Below, one piece after another: positions 26,030-34,148 of a DNA stretch of 50,451 bases. The notes beneath the pieces are model-generated. The model searched no databases, was not told the DNA's origin, and was given only the letters and a program-made list of their open reading frames with translations. Location: positions 1 through 50,451 of the forward strand of contig ONRL01000009.1 in NCBI GenBank assembly GCA_900320225.1. The letters are read 5' to 3'. Position numbers and translations under genes: made by a program. The stretch's first letter is position 1. Each line of letters starts with the position of its first letter. Source of the DNA: an uncultured Lentisphaerota bacterium. Lineage in GTDB: Bacteria; Verrucomicrobiota; Kiritimatiellia; RFP12; UBA1067.

Positions 26030-26998
26030 ATGAAACTGACCGTGACACAAGTCAGGAACTACCTGAATCGGCTGGGCGTATGCATAGCCGACGGCGAAAC
26101 CGTCGACTTGCGAACTGCCCTGCCTCTCAACATTGCGGGACACTATGACGCCGTTCGCTCCGTGATTGCCGGCGAGGAATGCATCATCCTGTTTCCCCGA
26201 AGCGAGGGGATGTCTCCCGATGACATTGCCTTGCACAACGACACCGTTCGCAATGCCCTCTCAGCGCGCCCCGTGTTCGCGTTCTCCAGGTTAGACAGGG
26301 AATTCGCCGCGAGGCTCAAGGCGGCAAAGGTCGCGTATGTCGTCCCGTCGAGGCAAGTGTTCCTGCCGCCCACCGCAATCCTGGAATCAGACCGTGCGTA
26401 TGCAGAGGACGAGAAACCTCTCGGCGCGCACCTGACTCCGTGGGCGCAAGTTGTCCTGCTTGACTGCCTTCTGCATGAAAGGTTGCCAGGTGTCGTGTGG
26501 TTTTCAGCGCTTCGCGGACGCCTGAACATCACGCCGGTCAACCTGTCGCGCGCGGCAAGAGAGCTTGAACGCCGCAGCCTCGCAAGAACGATCCGTTCCA
26601 AACGGGACGGCGGAATGGAATTCTCCTTCGACAAGAAGAGAGTCTGGGACAAGGCTTCGCCCGTGTTCGTCTCGCCGGTACGCAGCAGGGTCAGGGTCAA
26701 GGCAAAGTTAAAAGATGCTGTCAAATCCGGCGTCACCGCACTTGCCGAGTACTCGGACATTGTCGATAACGACTTTCTGACCTTTGCTCTTCCGGCAAGC
26801 GCCGCGAAGAAGATACCAGAAGCAAAGATACACCGCTACGACGGAGACATCATGGAATCGTGGCGTTACGATCCACGGCTTCTCAACGACGGCAAGGGCC
26901 TTGCAGATCCACTTTCCCTCTACATTTCGTTGAAAGGGGTCACAGATCCCCGCATCCAAATCGCAACAGAAAGGCTACTGGAGAAAACGCTATGGTAA
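26030..26998 (+). CDS. AbiEi-like antitoxin/regulator candidate
   Basis: The protein has 322 residues without signal peptide or membrane segments. Residues ~135-200 look like a winged helix (TPWAQVVLLDCLLHERLPGVVWFSALRGRL, NITPVNLSRAARELERRSLARTIR), and the C-terminal half has a pattern seen in COG4861/AbiEi-type proteins. The assignment rests partly on its partner: the next gene encodes a nucleotidyltransferase-like protein and starts 7 bp before this stop, the usual AbiE arrangement in which AbiEi represses and neutralises. A strong promoter and ribosome site precede it. Direct similarity to AbiEi is weak by eye. Confidence 0.6.
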   Translation: MKLTVTQVRNYLNRLGVCIADGETVDLRTALPLNIAGHYDAVRSVIAGEECIILFPRSEGMSPDDIALHNDTVRNALSARPVFAFSRLDREFAARLKAAKVAYVVPSRQVFLPPTAILESDRAYAEDEKPLGAHLTPWAQVVLLDCLLHERLPGVVWFSALRGRLNITPVNLSRAARELERRSLARTIRSKRDGGMEFSFDKKRVWDKASPVFVSPVRSRVRVKAKLKDAVKSGVTALAEYSDIVDNDFLTFALPASAAKKIPEAKIHRYDGDIMESWRYDPRLLNDGKGLADPLSLYISLKGVTDPRIQIATERLLEKTLW

Positions 26999-27765
26999 AA
27001 GGATTCGACAAGTTCAAACAGTACTTCGCCCCGCATTCGGACTCGTTCATCGTCATCGGCGGAACGGCCATGCAGCTTCACGGACGTGATGGCGGCCCTG
27101 TGCCGAGAGTGACGCAGGACATAGACATTCTCGTCATCGTCGAACAGATGTCGGAGCCCTTCACCTCCGCGTTCCACGCGTTTCTGCGCGAGGGCCGTTA
27201 CGACTGCTACATCGCAAAAGAACCAGACGGATCGAGCAAGCCGAGATTCTACCGCTTCATCAACCCGGAGAACACGGCATTTCCAACACGGATTGAGCTG
27301 CTGTCTTCTCCCGCACTTCCTCCTCCCGAAGGCATGCTCTACATGTCTCTTCCCGACGAGCCTGACGACAGCATGAGCGCCATCGTTCTCGACAGGACAT
27401 ACTACGACTTCGCCCGAGCCAACACGGTGGCGATCAACGAGATACCATGCCTAAACCGTGACGCCCTCATGGTGTTCAAGTCTGTCGCCTACCTCAACCT
27501 GACGGACGAATACGAAAGGACCGGCAACCGTCTGCGGCATCATGACTCAAAGAAGCACCGCAGGGACGTGCTGGCGCTTGCGGCGTCTATCCCGCCCGGA
27601 GAAGTCACCACCGTGCCGAATGAAATAGCGGAACGGCTACGCACGTTCATAGCGTCCATCGAAACGAACAGGGACGAATGGCAAAGCGTCCTCGACTCGC
27701 TCAATGATCCGACCGGCAACATGGAGGACTACCTCCATGCCTTCAGTCGCCACTTTGGGCTGTAG
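26992..27765 (+). CDS. AbiEii-like nucleotidyltransferase (toxin candidate)
   Basis: The product has 257 residues from the ATG at 26992, with GGAG upstream inside the preceding gene. The nucleotidyltransferase motif is clear: FIVIGGTAMQLHG followed by RVTQDIDILV, with the metal-binding pair Asp43/Asp45. LNRDALMVFKSVAYLNL and DSKKHRRDVLALAA fit AbiEii/DUF1814-type proteins, where a Lys and Asp of the C-terminal part belong to the active site. Type IV AbiE toxins modify tRNA or other targets with nucleotides and can abort phage infection. Whether this pair acts that way is untested. Confidence 0.72.
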   Translation: MVKGFDKFKQYFAPHSDSFIVIGGTAMQLHGRDGGPVPRVTQDIDILVIVEQMSEPFTSAFHAFLREGRYDCYIAKEPDGSSKPRFYRFINPENTAFPTRIELLSSPALPPPEGMLYMSLPDEPDDSMSAIVLDRTYYDFARANTVAINEIPCLNRDALMVFKSVAYLNLTDEYERTGNRLRHHDSKKHRRDVLALAASIPPGEVTTVPNEIAERLRTFIASIETNRDEWQSVLDSLNDPTGNMEDYLHAFSRHFGL

Positions 27766-27807
27766 GCAATAGTCTTGTTTTATCGTACACCCAATAGCAT
27801 CTATGCC

Positions 27808-28026
27808 GTGAGTAAAACAGCAAAAGTATCGGGTTCGGTGGTGGCGGGGTTTCCGTCGCCGGCCGAACAGTACCTGGAGCCGCCGCTTGACCTGAACGAA
27901 CTTCTGGTGAAGCGTCCGGCCGCCACGTACTTTGTGCGCGTCGAGGGCGACTCGATGGTCGGCCTGCATACTCAGATTCGCGGTGAAGATTTGAAAGGCC
28001 TGAGAAATCCAAGCTATGAAAGGTAA
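27808..28026 (+). pseudogene. umuD: Truncated UmuD-like S24 peptidase
   Basis: The frame encodes ~72 residues from a GTG at 27808 (an ATT/TTG start near 27775 would extend it). VVAGFPSPAEQYLEPPLDLNELLVKRPAATYFVRVEGDSMVG is the first half of a UmuD/LexA-type peptidase, including an Ala-Gly self-cleavage site and the catalytic Ser in GDSM. After GDSMVG the sequence is unrelated, and the domain carrying the catalytic Lys is gone. It lies between the AbiE-like pair and the HXXEE gene. It is probably a remnant of a mobile umuDC operon. Confidence 0.78.
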
Positions 28027-28032
28027 AAGAAT

Positions 28033-28656
28033 ATGACGCCCTGGAAATTCATAAAGCACTACGCACTAGAGATCTATACCGTCATCGCCATGATACTGCT
28101 GACGGTTCCGGCGTTCATGGGAGAGTTGTCGGCGATCCAGAAGTTCATGGTCATCTATTCCGTCCTCTTCGTCCTGCATGAATGGGAAGAAGGCATGTAT
28201 CCGGGTGGATTCGTCAACATGATCGCCTTCCTCGTGCAGATCGAGGTAAGCGATGAAATCAAGCGGGCGAGCCGCATTCCTGCGGGAATCCTCCTCTTGC
28301 TGATTACGGTCGTTCCTTTCGTCTTCGACTCCACGAACCTCTTTGCCGTCGCCGTCGCCACTTTCGGCATTATCGAGGGCGTTGTCCACGTTGTGGGAAT
28401 CCGGCTTTTCCAGTGTAAGACGCCCTACACGCCTGGCATGGTCACCGCCATCCTTGAGGCAACCGAAAGCTTTGCCCTCATCGCGTATCTTGCCTGCAAT
28501 CATCTCGGCGCATGGTATGATTATGTTTTCGGCCCCTTGCTCATGATCGTTTGTTTTGGCATGCTGCAGAAGACGATGACACTTCTCGTCGGCATCAGGT
28601 ACAGCGACATGCCAAAATACGTGAAAGCGCAGTGGAAGCGCGGCAACAGGGCATAA
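28033..28656 (+). CDS. HXXEE-domain membrane protein
   Basis: The product has 207 residues with about six membrane segments (IYTVIAMILLTVPAF, MVIYSVLFVLHEWEEG, ILLLLITVVPFVF, LFAVAVATFGIIEGVVHVV, ILEATESFALIAYLA, YVFGPLLMIVCFGML). The defining motif HEWEE at ~50-54 and later acidic/His residues (IIEGVVHVVG) could form a metal-binding site within the membrane. The family is widespread but uncharacterised. It starts 6 bp after the UmuD remnant and is the last gene before the tRNA, in a less GC-rich segment that looks acquired. Confidence 0.85.
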   Translation: MTPWKFIKHYALEIYTVIAMILLTVPAFMGELSAIQKFMVIYSVLFVLHEWEEGMYPGGFVNMIAFLVQIEVSDEIKRASRIPAGILLLLITVVPFVFDSTNLFAVAVATFGIIEGVVHVVGIRLFQCKTPYTPGMVTAILEATESFALIAYLACNHLGAWYDYVFGPLLMIVCFGMLQKTMTLLVGIRYSDMPKYVKAQWKRGNRA

Positions 28657-28757
28657 GTCGGCGGTTTCGCAGCAGGCATCGTCCTATTCGGCTATGGCCA
28701 CTTGTAGCGATGGGCAGCCCCCCTTGCTTTATTGGGGTTTTCCGTGATTTAAGATGG

Positions 28758-28831
28758 TCGGGGCGGCGGGATTTGAACCCACGACAACCTGCGCCCAAGG
28801 CAGGTGCGCTACCAGACTGCGCTACGCCCCG
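28758..28831 (-). tRNA. tRNA-Pro(UGG)
   Basis: A 74-nt cloverleaf on the minus strand has acceptor arms CGGGGCG/CGCCCCG with discriminator A, a T-arm with GGTTCAAATCC, and the anticodon loop CTTGGGC giving anticodon UGG. No encoded CCA. It starts 7 bp after the plsX stop, so it is probably processed from the coaD-plsX transcript. Its 3' end faces the accessory island. Confidence 0.95.
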
Positions 28832-28838
28832 AAAAAGA

Positions 28839-29882
28839 TCAAAACGACTTGCGCGAGGACTCGTATTCCTCGATGCGCGAGGAAATCAGCCCCGACACGT
28901 CGTTGCGCGCCGCGTTCACGCCCGCCTTGACGGCGTAGTAGATCGCCTTGTGCGTCGAACTGCCGTGCGTGATGATCACCGCCCCCGGCACGCCCAGAAG
29001 CGGAGCCCCCCCGTAGATGTCCGGATCCAGCTGGTTCTTGAGGCTCTTGAACGCCCCCTTCAACAGCACTGCGCCCAACACGCGGAAGATGCCGCGGAAG
29101 CACTCCCGCTTGAGGAAGTAGCTGACGGCATGCGCCAGCGACTCGCTTGTCTTCAGCACGACGTTCCCCACGAACCCGTCGCACACCACCACGTCCGTCT
29201 GCCCCTGGAAGATGTCATGTCCCTCCACGTTGCCGCGGAAGTCGATGCCCTGCACCTCCTTGAGGAGGCGGAACGTCTCCTTCGTCATCTCGTTGCCCTT
29301 GCAGTCCTCGGTGCCGATTGACAGAAGGCCCACAAGCGGCTTCGTGCGCTTCAGCACGCCCTGCGAATAGACGCTGCCCATGATCGCGAACTGCACGAGC
29401 CAGTCGGCGTGGCAGTCCATGTTCGCGCCCGCGTCGAGCAGCAGAAGCGGACGCCGCGGGATGCGCGTGGGCAGGATGGTGGCGATCGCCGGACGCTGGA
29501 CGCCTTTGATGCGGCCAAGGTTGAGGATCGCGCTCGTCGCAACCGCGCCGGAATTGCCGGCCGAGACGAACGCATCCGCCCGACCCTCTTTCACGAGGCG
29601 CATCGCCACGTTGATCGAGCAGTCCTTCTTCTTCCGCACCGCGGTGACGGGACTTTCATCCATCTCCGCCACGTCCGGCGCGTGGATGACCTCGAGGGTG
29701 CCCTTCTTCGTGGCCGCCGCGACTTCCTTGGGGTATTTCGCCAGCTCCGCGTCAATCTGTTCCTTGACGCCGACGAGGAGGACCTTTACGTCCTCCAGGC
29801 CGATGGCAGCCTCAACACCACCGTGGACGATCTCGCCCGGAGCGTTGTCGCCGCCCATTGCGTCAAGGGCAATGCGTGTCAT
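28839..29882 (-). CDS. plsX: Phosphate acyltransferase PlsX
   Basis: The enzyme has 347 residues and converts acyl-ACP to acyl-phosphate for phospholipid synthesis. Family landmarks are IALDAMGGDNAPGEIVHG at the start, DAFVSAGNSGAVATSAI, LLDAGANMDCHADWLVQFA, GLLSIGTEDCKGNEMTKE and APLLGVPGAVIITHGSS. It follows rpmF by 6 bp, the widespread DUF177-rpmF-plsX order. The length is normal. Confidence 0.97.
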   Translation of the reverse strand: MTRIALDAMGGDNAPGEIVHGGVEAAIGLEDVKVLLVGVKEQIDAELAKYPKEVAAATKKGTLEVIHAPDVAEMDESPVTAVRKKKDCSINVAMRLVKEGRADAFVSAGNSGAVATSAILNLGRIKGVQRPAIATILPTRIPRRPLLLLDAGANMDCHADWLVQFAIMGSVYSQGVLKRTKPLVGLLSIGTEDCKGNEMTKETFRLLKEVQGIDFRGNVEGHDIFQGQTDVVVCDGFVGNVVLKTSESLAHAVSYFLKRECFRGIFRVLGAVLLKGAFKSLKNQLDPDIYGGAPLLGVPGAVIITHGSSTHKAIYYAVKAGVNAARNDVSGLISSRIEEYESSRKSF

Positions 29883-29888
29883 GGCACC

Positions 29889-30074
29889 TTACTTGGCGGT
29901 GACGCTGAGGACCTTGCGGCCCTTGTACATGCCGCAGTTCGGGCACACGTGGTGGGTCTGCTTCAGCCCCCCGCACGACGGGCACGTCTGGACGGAGGCG
30001 AGAATCGCCTTCTCCAACTGGCCCACGCGCTGGCGCTTGCGCATTTTCGACTTCTTGTGCTTAGGTGATGCCAT
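29889..30074 (-). CDS. rpmF: 50S ribosomal protein L32
   Basis: The product has 61 residues: MASPKHKKSKMRKRQR at the start, then a zinc-ribbon with two Cys pairs (CPSCG at ~32-36 and CPNCG at ~44-48). It is the zinc-binding (C+) form of L32. It lies between DUF177 and plsX with 26-bp and 6-bp gaps in a conserved operon. Confidence 0.97.
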   Translation of the reverse strand: MASPKHKKSKMRKRQRVGQLEKAILASVQTCPSCGGLKQTHHVCPNCGMYKGRKVLSVTAK

Positions 30075-30100
30075 TTTGCACTACTCTCTTTCTTTCTTTC

Positions 30101-30589
30101 TCAATTTTTCTCTCCCGGCAGGAGCGCGTCCAACGCACCCCAACGGTCGTCACGCTCCTCGTGCACGCACGCGCAGGGTCCCTCATTGAGGTTCTTCCCG
30201 CACGTCGGGCACACGCCGCGACAGTCCGCCCGACACACCGGGTATGTCGGAAGGGCAAGTATTATACTTTGTCTGAGCTCATCCGTCAAATCCACAATTT
30301 CAGTTTTTTCATCCGTCTCGAAGCTCGCGAGGAAGTCGGGGACGGTCACCGTGAAGTCAAAATCGGCCCCGCACCGTGAGCAGACGGACTCAAAATCCTG
30401 CTCCAGTTCGCCCCGCGCGAGCAGTTCCCGGCCCGCGAGCTGCACGGACAAACGATAGCGGATGCCCGCGAACGGACGCAGGTATTCGTCGTGCAGGTCG
30501 AGCACGGCGTCATCAAGTACGCCCTCGACCTCCTCGCCGTCCCGATCCAACCGGGCCACGTCGATGGTCAACGCTTCCTCCATGGTCAT
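30101..30589 (-). CDS. DUF177/YceD family protein
   Basis: The protein has 162 residues (or 160 from the second Met). CSRCGADF at ~71 and CRADCRGVCPTCGKNLNEGPC at ~119-140 are the cysteine motifs of DUF177. The family is linked to 23S rRNA/ribosome maturation and is nearly always next to rpmF, as here. The start overlaps the coaD stop by 4 bp. Confidence 0.92.
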   Translation of the reverse strand: MTMEEALTIDVARLDRDGEEVEGVLDDAVLDLHDEYLRPFAGIRYRLSVQLAGRELLARGELEQDFESVCSRCGADFDFTVTVPDFLASFETDEKTEIVDLTDELRQSIILALPTYPVCRADCRGVCPTCGKNLNEGPCACVHEERDDRWGALDALLPGEKN

Positions 30590-31074
30590 GTCCCCGGCTT
30601 GAGCCGCCGCTGCACGGCGGGCGTGACGAACGGAGACGTGTCGCCGCCGTAACGGGCGATCTCGCGCACGGTCGAAGCCGTCACGTACGCGAGGTTCTCG
30701 CTCGGCATCATGAAGAGCGTCTCGATCTCCGGCGCCATGCGGCGGTTCGTGAGCGCCATCTGGAACTCGTACTCGAAATCGGAATACACCCGTACGCCGC
30801 GGATCACCACGCGCGCGCCAATCTTGCGGCAGAAGTCGACGAGCAGCGTGTCGAGGATGTCCACCTCCACGTTCGCAAGCTCCGCCTTCTCCACGTCCTC
30901 GCGGATCATGTCAATGCGGTGCTGCGCGTCGAACAGCGCACCCGACTTCACGCTCGTCGCGGCCACCGCCACCACGAGACGGTCGTACAGGCCCGCCGCG
31001 CGCGTGATCAAGTCAAAATGACCGCGCGTCATCGGGTCGAACGTGCCTGGATAAACTGCAACCTTCTCTGCCAT
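30586..31074 (-). CDS. coaD: Pantetheine-phosphate adenylyltransferase
   Basis: The enzyme has 162 residues and transfers AMP to 4'-phosphopantetheine in coenzyme A synthesis. VYPGTFDPMTRGHFDLI carries the nucleotidyltransferase T/HxGH motif, and VIRGVRVYSDFEYEFQMALTNR and VTASTVREIA are CoaD-specific. It heads the coaD-DUF177-rpmF-plsX unit. A TATACT box lies 7 nt before the ATG in an AT-rich stretch (31082-31087), so the mRNA may be leaderless. Confidence 0.96.
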   Translation of the reverse strand: MAEKVAVYPGTFDPMTRGHFDLITRAAGLYDRLVVAVAATSVKSGALFDAQHRIDMIREDVEKAELANVEVDILDTLLVDFCRKIGARVVIRGVRVYSDFEYEFQMALTNRRMAPEIETLFMMPSENLAYVTASTVREIARYGGDTSPFVTPAVQRRLKPGT

Positions 31075-31103
31075 GGCGGATAGTATACCATATTTTTTAG
31101 CTT

Positions 31104-31667
31104 TTAGCTTTGGGCTCGCTTTCGCATGTAAACTGCGAGGCGGGTTTGGCCGTAGGTGCGGTCACGGCAAAGGTCCCACAAGGAAGACTCCTCAGGAGTT
31201 TGGCGGGCCGTGAGCTCCGCCACGAAGAGGCCCCCAGGCTTCACCACGTTCCGCGCGGCGAGCGTGGCCAGCACGGATGCATACCCCTTCTCGACACCGA
31301 GCTCGTAGGGCGGGTCGGCAAACGCCACGTCGAACGGCGCGCCCTCGAAAGTCTCCAACCACGCATACGCATCCGCCCGCACAAGGTGGCAACGCGCCTC
31401 GGCGGCAAGCGCGGCCACGTTGGCGCGCAGAAAGGCGAGGTGGCGCGGGGCGAGTTCCACGAACGTGCAGTCGGCCGCGCCACGCGACAGGGCCTCAAGC
31501 CCCACGCCGCCCACGCCCGCGAAGAGGTCGAGGAAGCGCGCGCCCGGCGTTTCGTGCATCAGCATCGAGAAGAGCGCCTCGCGCACGCGGTCCTGCGTGG
31601 GACGCAACACGTCACCCGGCGGCGCCTTCAACGCGCGACCGCGCCATTCCCCGCCTGCAATCCTCAT
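31104..31667 (-). CDS. rsmD: 16S rRNA (guanine966-N2)-methyltransferase RsmD
   Basis: The enzyme has 187 residues. MRIAGGEWRGRAL at the start, RPTQDRVREALFSML, FLDLFAGVGGVGLEALSRGA (SAM-binding) and VAFADPPYE (the NPPY-like DPPY motif of N-methyltransferases) identify RsmD, which methylates G966 of 16S rRNA. The start overlaps the metH stop by 4 bp (ATGA). Confidence 0.95.
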   Translation of the reverse strand: MRIAGGEWRGRALKAPPGDVLRPTQDRVREALFSMLMHETPGARFLDLFAGVGGVGLEALSRGAADCTFVELAPRHLAFLRANVAALAAEARCHLVRADAYAWLETFEGAPFDVAFADPPYELGVEKGYASVLATLAARNVVKPGGLFVAELTARQTPEESSLWDLCRDRTYGQTRLAVYMRKRAQS

Positions 31668-34126
31668 GCGAACATCTCCTCGGCAATGCGCACCGAACCC
31701 ATCGCGTCGCGGCTGTAGAAGTCGGCGTGGATCTCGGCGGCGTACTCCGCCGTGAGCACGGCGCCGCCCACCATCACCTTGCAGCCGGGCAGTTCGGCGT
31801 GGATGAGCTTGATCGTCTCCTCCATGAAGCCGACCGTCGTGGTCATCAGTGCGGAAAGGCCCACGAGACGACAGTTCTCGCGCCGCGCGGCCTCAAGCAC
31901 CGTCTCGGGCGCCACGTCGCGTCCGAGGTCGATCACCTTGAAGCCGTAGTTCTCGAGGAGCGCACGCACGATGTTCTTGCCGATGTCGTGGATGTCGCCC
32001 TTCACGGTGGCGATCACGATCGGGCCCTTCACCTTCGTTGGCGCGTCGCCGGATTTCGCGAGCGCGGCGCGGATCACGTCAAATGCCGCGCCGGCGGCGT
32101 CGGCCGCCATGAGGAGCTGCGGGAGGAACACGGTCTTCGCCTCGAACCCGCGCCCGACGGCCTCGAGGGCCGGCACGACGGCGCCGTCGATCACCTCGAC
32201 CGGCGCGCGCCCCGCGGCGAGTTCGGCGCGCGCGGCCTCGGCTGCGTCCGCCTTCAGTCCGCGGCGGATGGCGGCGACAAGCGCGCCGCCGGTTTCAGGG
32301 GAAGGAGAATCCGGATTCGGTCGCGCGGGAGCGCGACCCTCCCCAGTTGCCGCGCCAGGCGAACCCGCTGCGGGGAGCTGGGAGGCGTGGGCGATCCAGT
32401 TCTCGCATGAGCGGTCGCGGCCCGTGAGCGCGCGGTACGCCCGCCAGGCGGCCATCATCTCGGCCGACAGCGGGTTGATGATCGCGGCCGAGAGCCCCGC
32501 GCCCATCGCGAGCGTGTAGAACGCGGCGTTGAGGTGCGGACGCCCCGGCAGGCCGAAGGAGATGTTGGAGACGCCGAGCACGGTGCGGCAGCCCAGCTCC
32601 GCACGCACGCGGCGGAGCGTCTCCAGCACCACGTTGGCGCTCGTCGCATCCGCGCTCACCGCCAGGCAGAGCGCATCGAAGACGAAATCGTTCGGCCCGA
32701 GCCCGTACTCGGCACCGCGCGCGAGGATCTTGCGCGCGATCGCGAGACGCCCCTCCGCCGTGGGCGGGATGCCGTTCTCGTCGAGGGCGAGCGCCACCAC
32801 CACGCCGCCGTACTTCGCGACAAGCGGCAGTACGGCCGCGAGAGACTCCTCCTTGCCGTTCACGGAATTGACGAGCGCCTTGCCGTTGTAGTGTCGGAGC
32901 GCGCGGTCGAGGGCGACCGGATCGGACGTGTCGATCTGGAGCGGCAGGTCCACCACGCCCTGCACGGCCTGCACCGTGCGGTCGAGCACGGCCGCCTCGT
33001 CGAGGCCCGGCACGCCCGTGTTGACGTCGAGAACCGCCGCGCCCGCCTCGGCCTGCGACACGGCCTCGCGCAGCACGTAGGCGGTGTCGCCCTCCGCGAG
33101 CGCCGCCTTCAGGCGCTTCTTGCCCGTGGGGTTGATGCGCTCGCCGATGATGATCGTGTCGTCGAGGGGGATTTCCAGCGCGTGGGTGCTGGAGGAGATC
33201 ACGCAGGGGAGGGTCGCGCTCCTGCGCGACCGATCTTCGGCATGCGGCCGCGCAGGAGCGCGGCCCTCCCGCAATCGGGCGGTGACGGCGGCGATGTGCG
33301 CGGGGGTGGTACCGCAGCAGCCGCCCACGATTCGTGCGCCGGCCGCGACCAGATCCGCGACATCGGCGGCAAACTCCTCGGGACCGACCGTGAACACTGT
33401 CTTGCCGTCCACGACCTTCGGCATGCCGGCGTTGGGCTTCACCACGATGGGACACGAGACGACGCGGGCGAGGCGCTCCACGTAGGGACGCATGCGGTCG
33501 GGGCCAAGCCCGCAGTTGAAACCGAGCGCATCCACGCGCAACCCCTCCAGGAGCGCGGCGACGCACGCCACATCGCCGCCCGTGAGGAGCGTGCCGTCCT
33601 CCCCCAGCGCGACGGTGGCGATCACGGGCAGGTTGCAATTCTCCTTCGCGGCAAGGACGGCGGCCTTGAGCTCGTAGGTGTCGCCCATCGTCTCGACCAC
33701 CACGAGGTCGGCACCCGCCGCCGCGCCGAGGCGTATTTGCTCGGCGAAGGCGTCGTAAGCGGCGTCGAACTCGAAGTCGCCGGCGGGCTTCAGGAGACGG
33801 CCCGTGGGGCCGATGTCGAGGGCGACGAGGTGTGAAGCGGCACGAGTGTCGCTTCCCGCTTCACGGGCGATCTGAATGCCGGCGGCGATTACGTCCGCGA
33901 GCGGCGCGTCGCCGTGGTATTTCGCGGGATTCGCGCCAAAGGTGTTGGAATACACCACGTCCGCGCCCGCCGCGAGGTAGGCGGTGTGGACGGCGCGGAT
34001 GTCGTCGGGGCGTGTCAAGTTCCACAGCTCGGGAATCTCGCCGGCGGCGAGTCCCCGAGCCTGGAGCTGCGTCCCCATGCCCCCGTCGAGGAACAGGGGA
34101 CGCCCAGATGGGAGTTCAAGCGACAT
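31664..34126 (-). CDS. metH: Cobalamin-dependent methionine synthase without reactivation domain
   Basis: The protein has 820 residues in three parts. Residues 1-~285 are the homocysteine-binding domain (FLDGGMGTQLQARGL, VVETMGDTYE, FNCGLG and GGCCGTTPAH supply the zinc cysteines). Residues ~320-575 are the pterin-binding barrel (IIGERINPTGKKRL, LDVNTGVPG, LVNSVNGKEES). Residues ~610-820 are the cobalamin-binding module with IVIATVKGDIHDIGKNI (His ligand). The S-adenosylmethionine reactivation domain of long MetH is absent. Two insertions made of palindromic repeat DNA (GRAPARP peptides) lie in the interdomain linkers. It follows a Gfo/Idh gene by 22 bp and overlaps rsmD. Confidence 0.94.
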   Translation of the reverse strand: MSLELPSGRPLFLDGGMGTQLQARGLAAGEIPELWNLTRPDDIRAVHTAYLAAGADVVYSNTFGANPAKYHGDAPLADVIAAGIQIAREAGSDTRAASHLVALDIGPTGRLLKPAGDFEFDAAYDAFAEQIRLGAAAGADLVVVETMGDTYELKAAVLAAKENCNLPVIATVALGEDGTLLTGGDVACVAALLEGLRVDALGFNCGLGPDRMRPYVERLARVVSCPIVVKPNAGMPKVVDGKTVFTVGPEEFAADVADLVAAGARIVGGCCGTTPAHIAAVTARLREGRAPARPHAEDRSRRSATLPCVISSSTHALEIPLDDTIIIGERINPTGKKRLKAALAEGDTAYVLREAVSQAEAGAAVLDVNTGVPGLDEAAVLDRTVQAVQGVVDLPLQIDTSDPVALDRALRHYNGKALVNSVNGKEESLAAVLPLVAKYGGVVVALALDENGIPPTAEGRLAIARKILARGAEYGLGPNDFVFDALCLAVSADATSANVVLETLRRVRAELGCRTVLGVSNISFGLPGRPHLNAAFYTLAMGAGLSAAIINPLSAEMMAAWRAYRALTGRDRSCENWIAHASQLPAAGSPGAATGEGRAPARPNPDSPSPETGGALVAAIRRGLKADAAEAARAELAAGRAPVEVIDGAVVPALEAVGRGFEAKTVFLPQLLMAADAAGAAFDVIRAALAKSGDAPTKVKGPIVIATVKGDIHDIGKNIVRALLENYGFKVIDLGRDVAPETVLEAARRENCRLVGLSALMTTTVGFMEETIKLIHAELPGCKVMVGGAVLTAEYAAEIHADFYSRDAMGSVRIAEEMFA
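32319..32344. repeat. Palindromic repeat copy inside metH (linker 2)
   Basis: GGTCGCGC (32319-32326) and GCGCGACC (32331-32338) form a perfect 8-bp hairpin with loop GGGA, followed by CTCCCC. Read in the metH frame it gives EGRAPARP. Confidence 0.88.
33207..33270. repeat. Paired palindromic repeats inside metH (linker 1)
   Basis: There are two facing copies. GGTCGCGC (33212-33219) pairs with GCGCGACC (33224-33231), and GGCCGCGC (33246-33253) pairs with GCGCGGCC (33258-33265). GGGAGG and CCTCCC form the outer ends. The block encodes EGRAPARP...SRRSATLP between the homocysteine and pterin domains. Confidence 0.9.
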
Positions 34127-34148
34127 GTTGTCGCCCGCAGGCGTTCAC

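Noticed and set aside
27637-28059. Minus-strand frame of 140 codons opposite UmuD
   Set aside because: The plus strand encodes the end of the nucleotidyltransferase and recognisable UmuD sequence; the antisense product has no recognisable features.
28713-28740. Intrinsic terminator after the HXXEE gene
   Set aside because: CCCC...GGGGTTTT has only a 4-5 bp stem with a 10-nt loop, too weak to report.
28758-28831. Left-side attachment-site copy of the tRNA-Pro 3' end
   Set aside because: I found no second copy of the tRNA end near 20.8-25 kb; the only similar sequence is the other tRNA-Pro at 37064.
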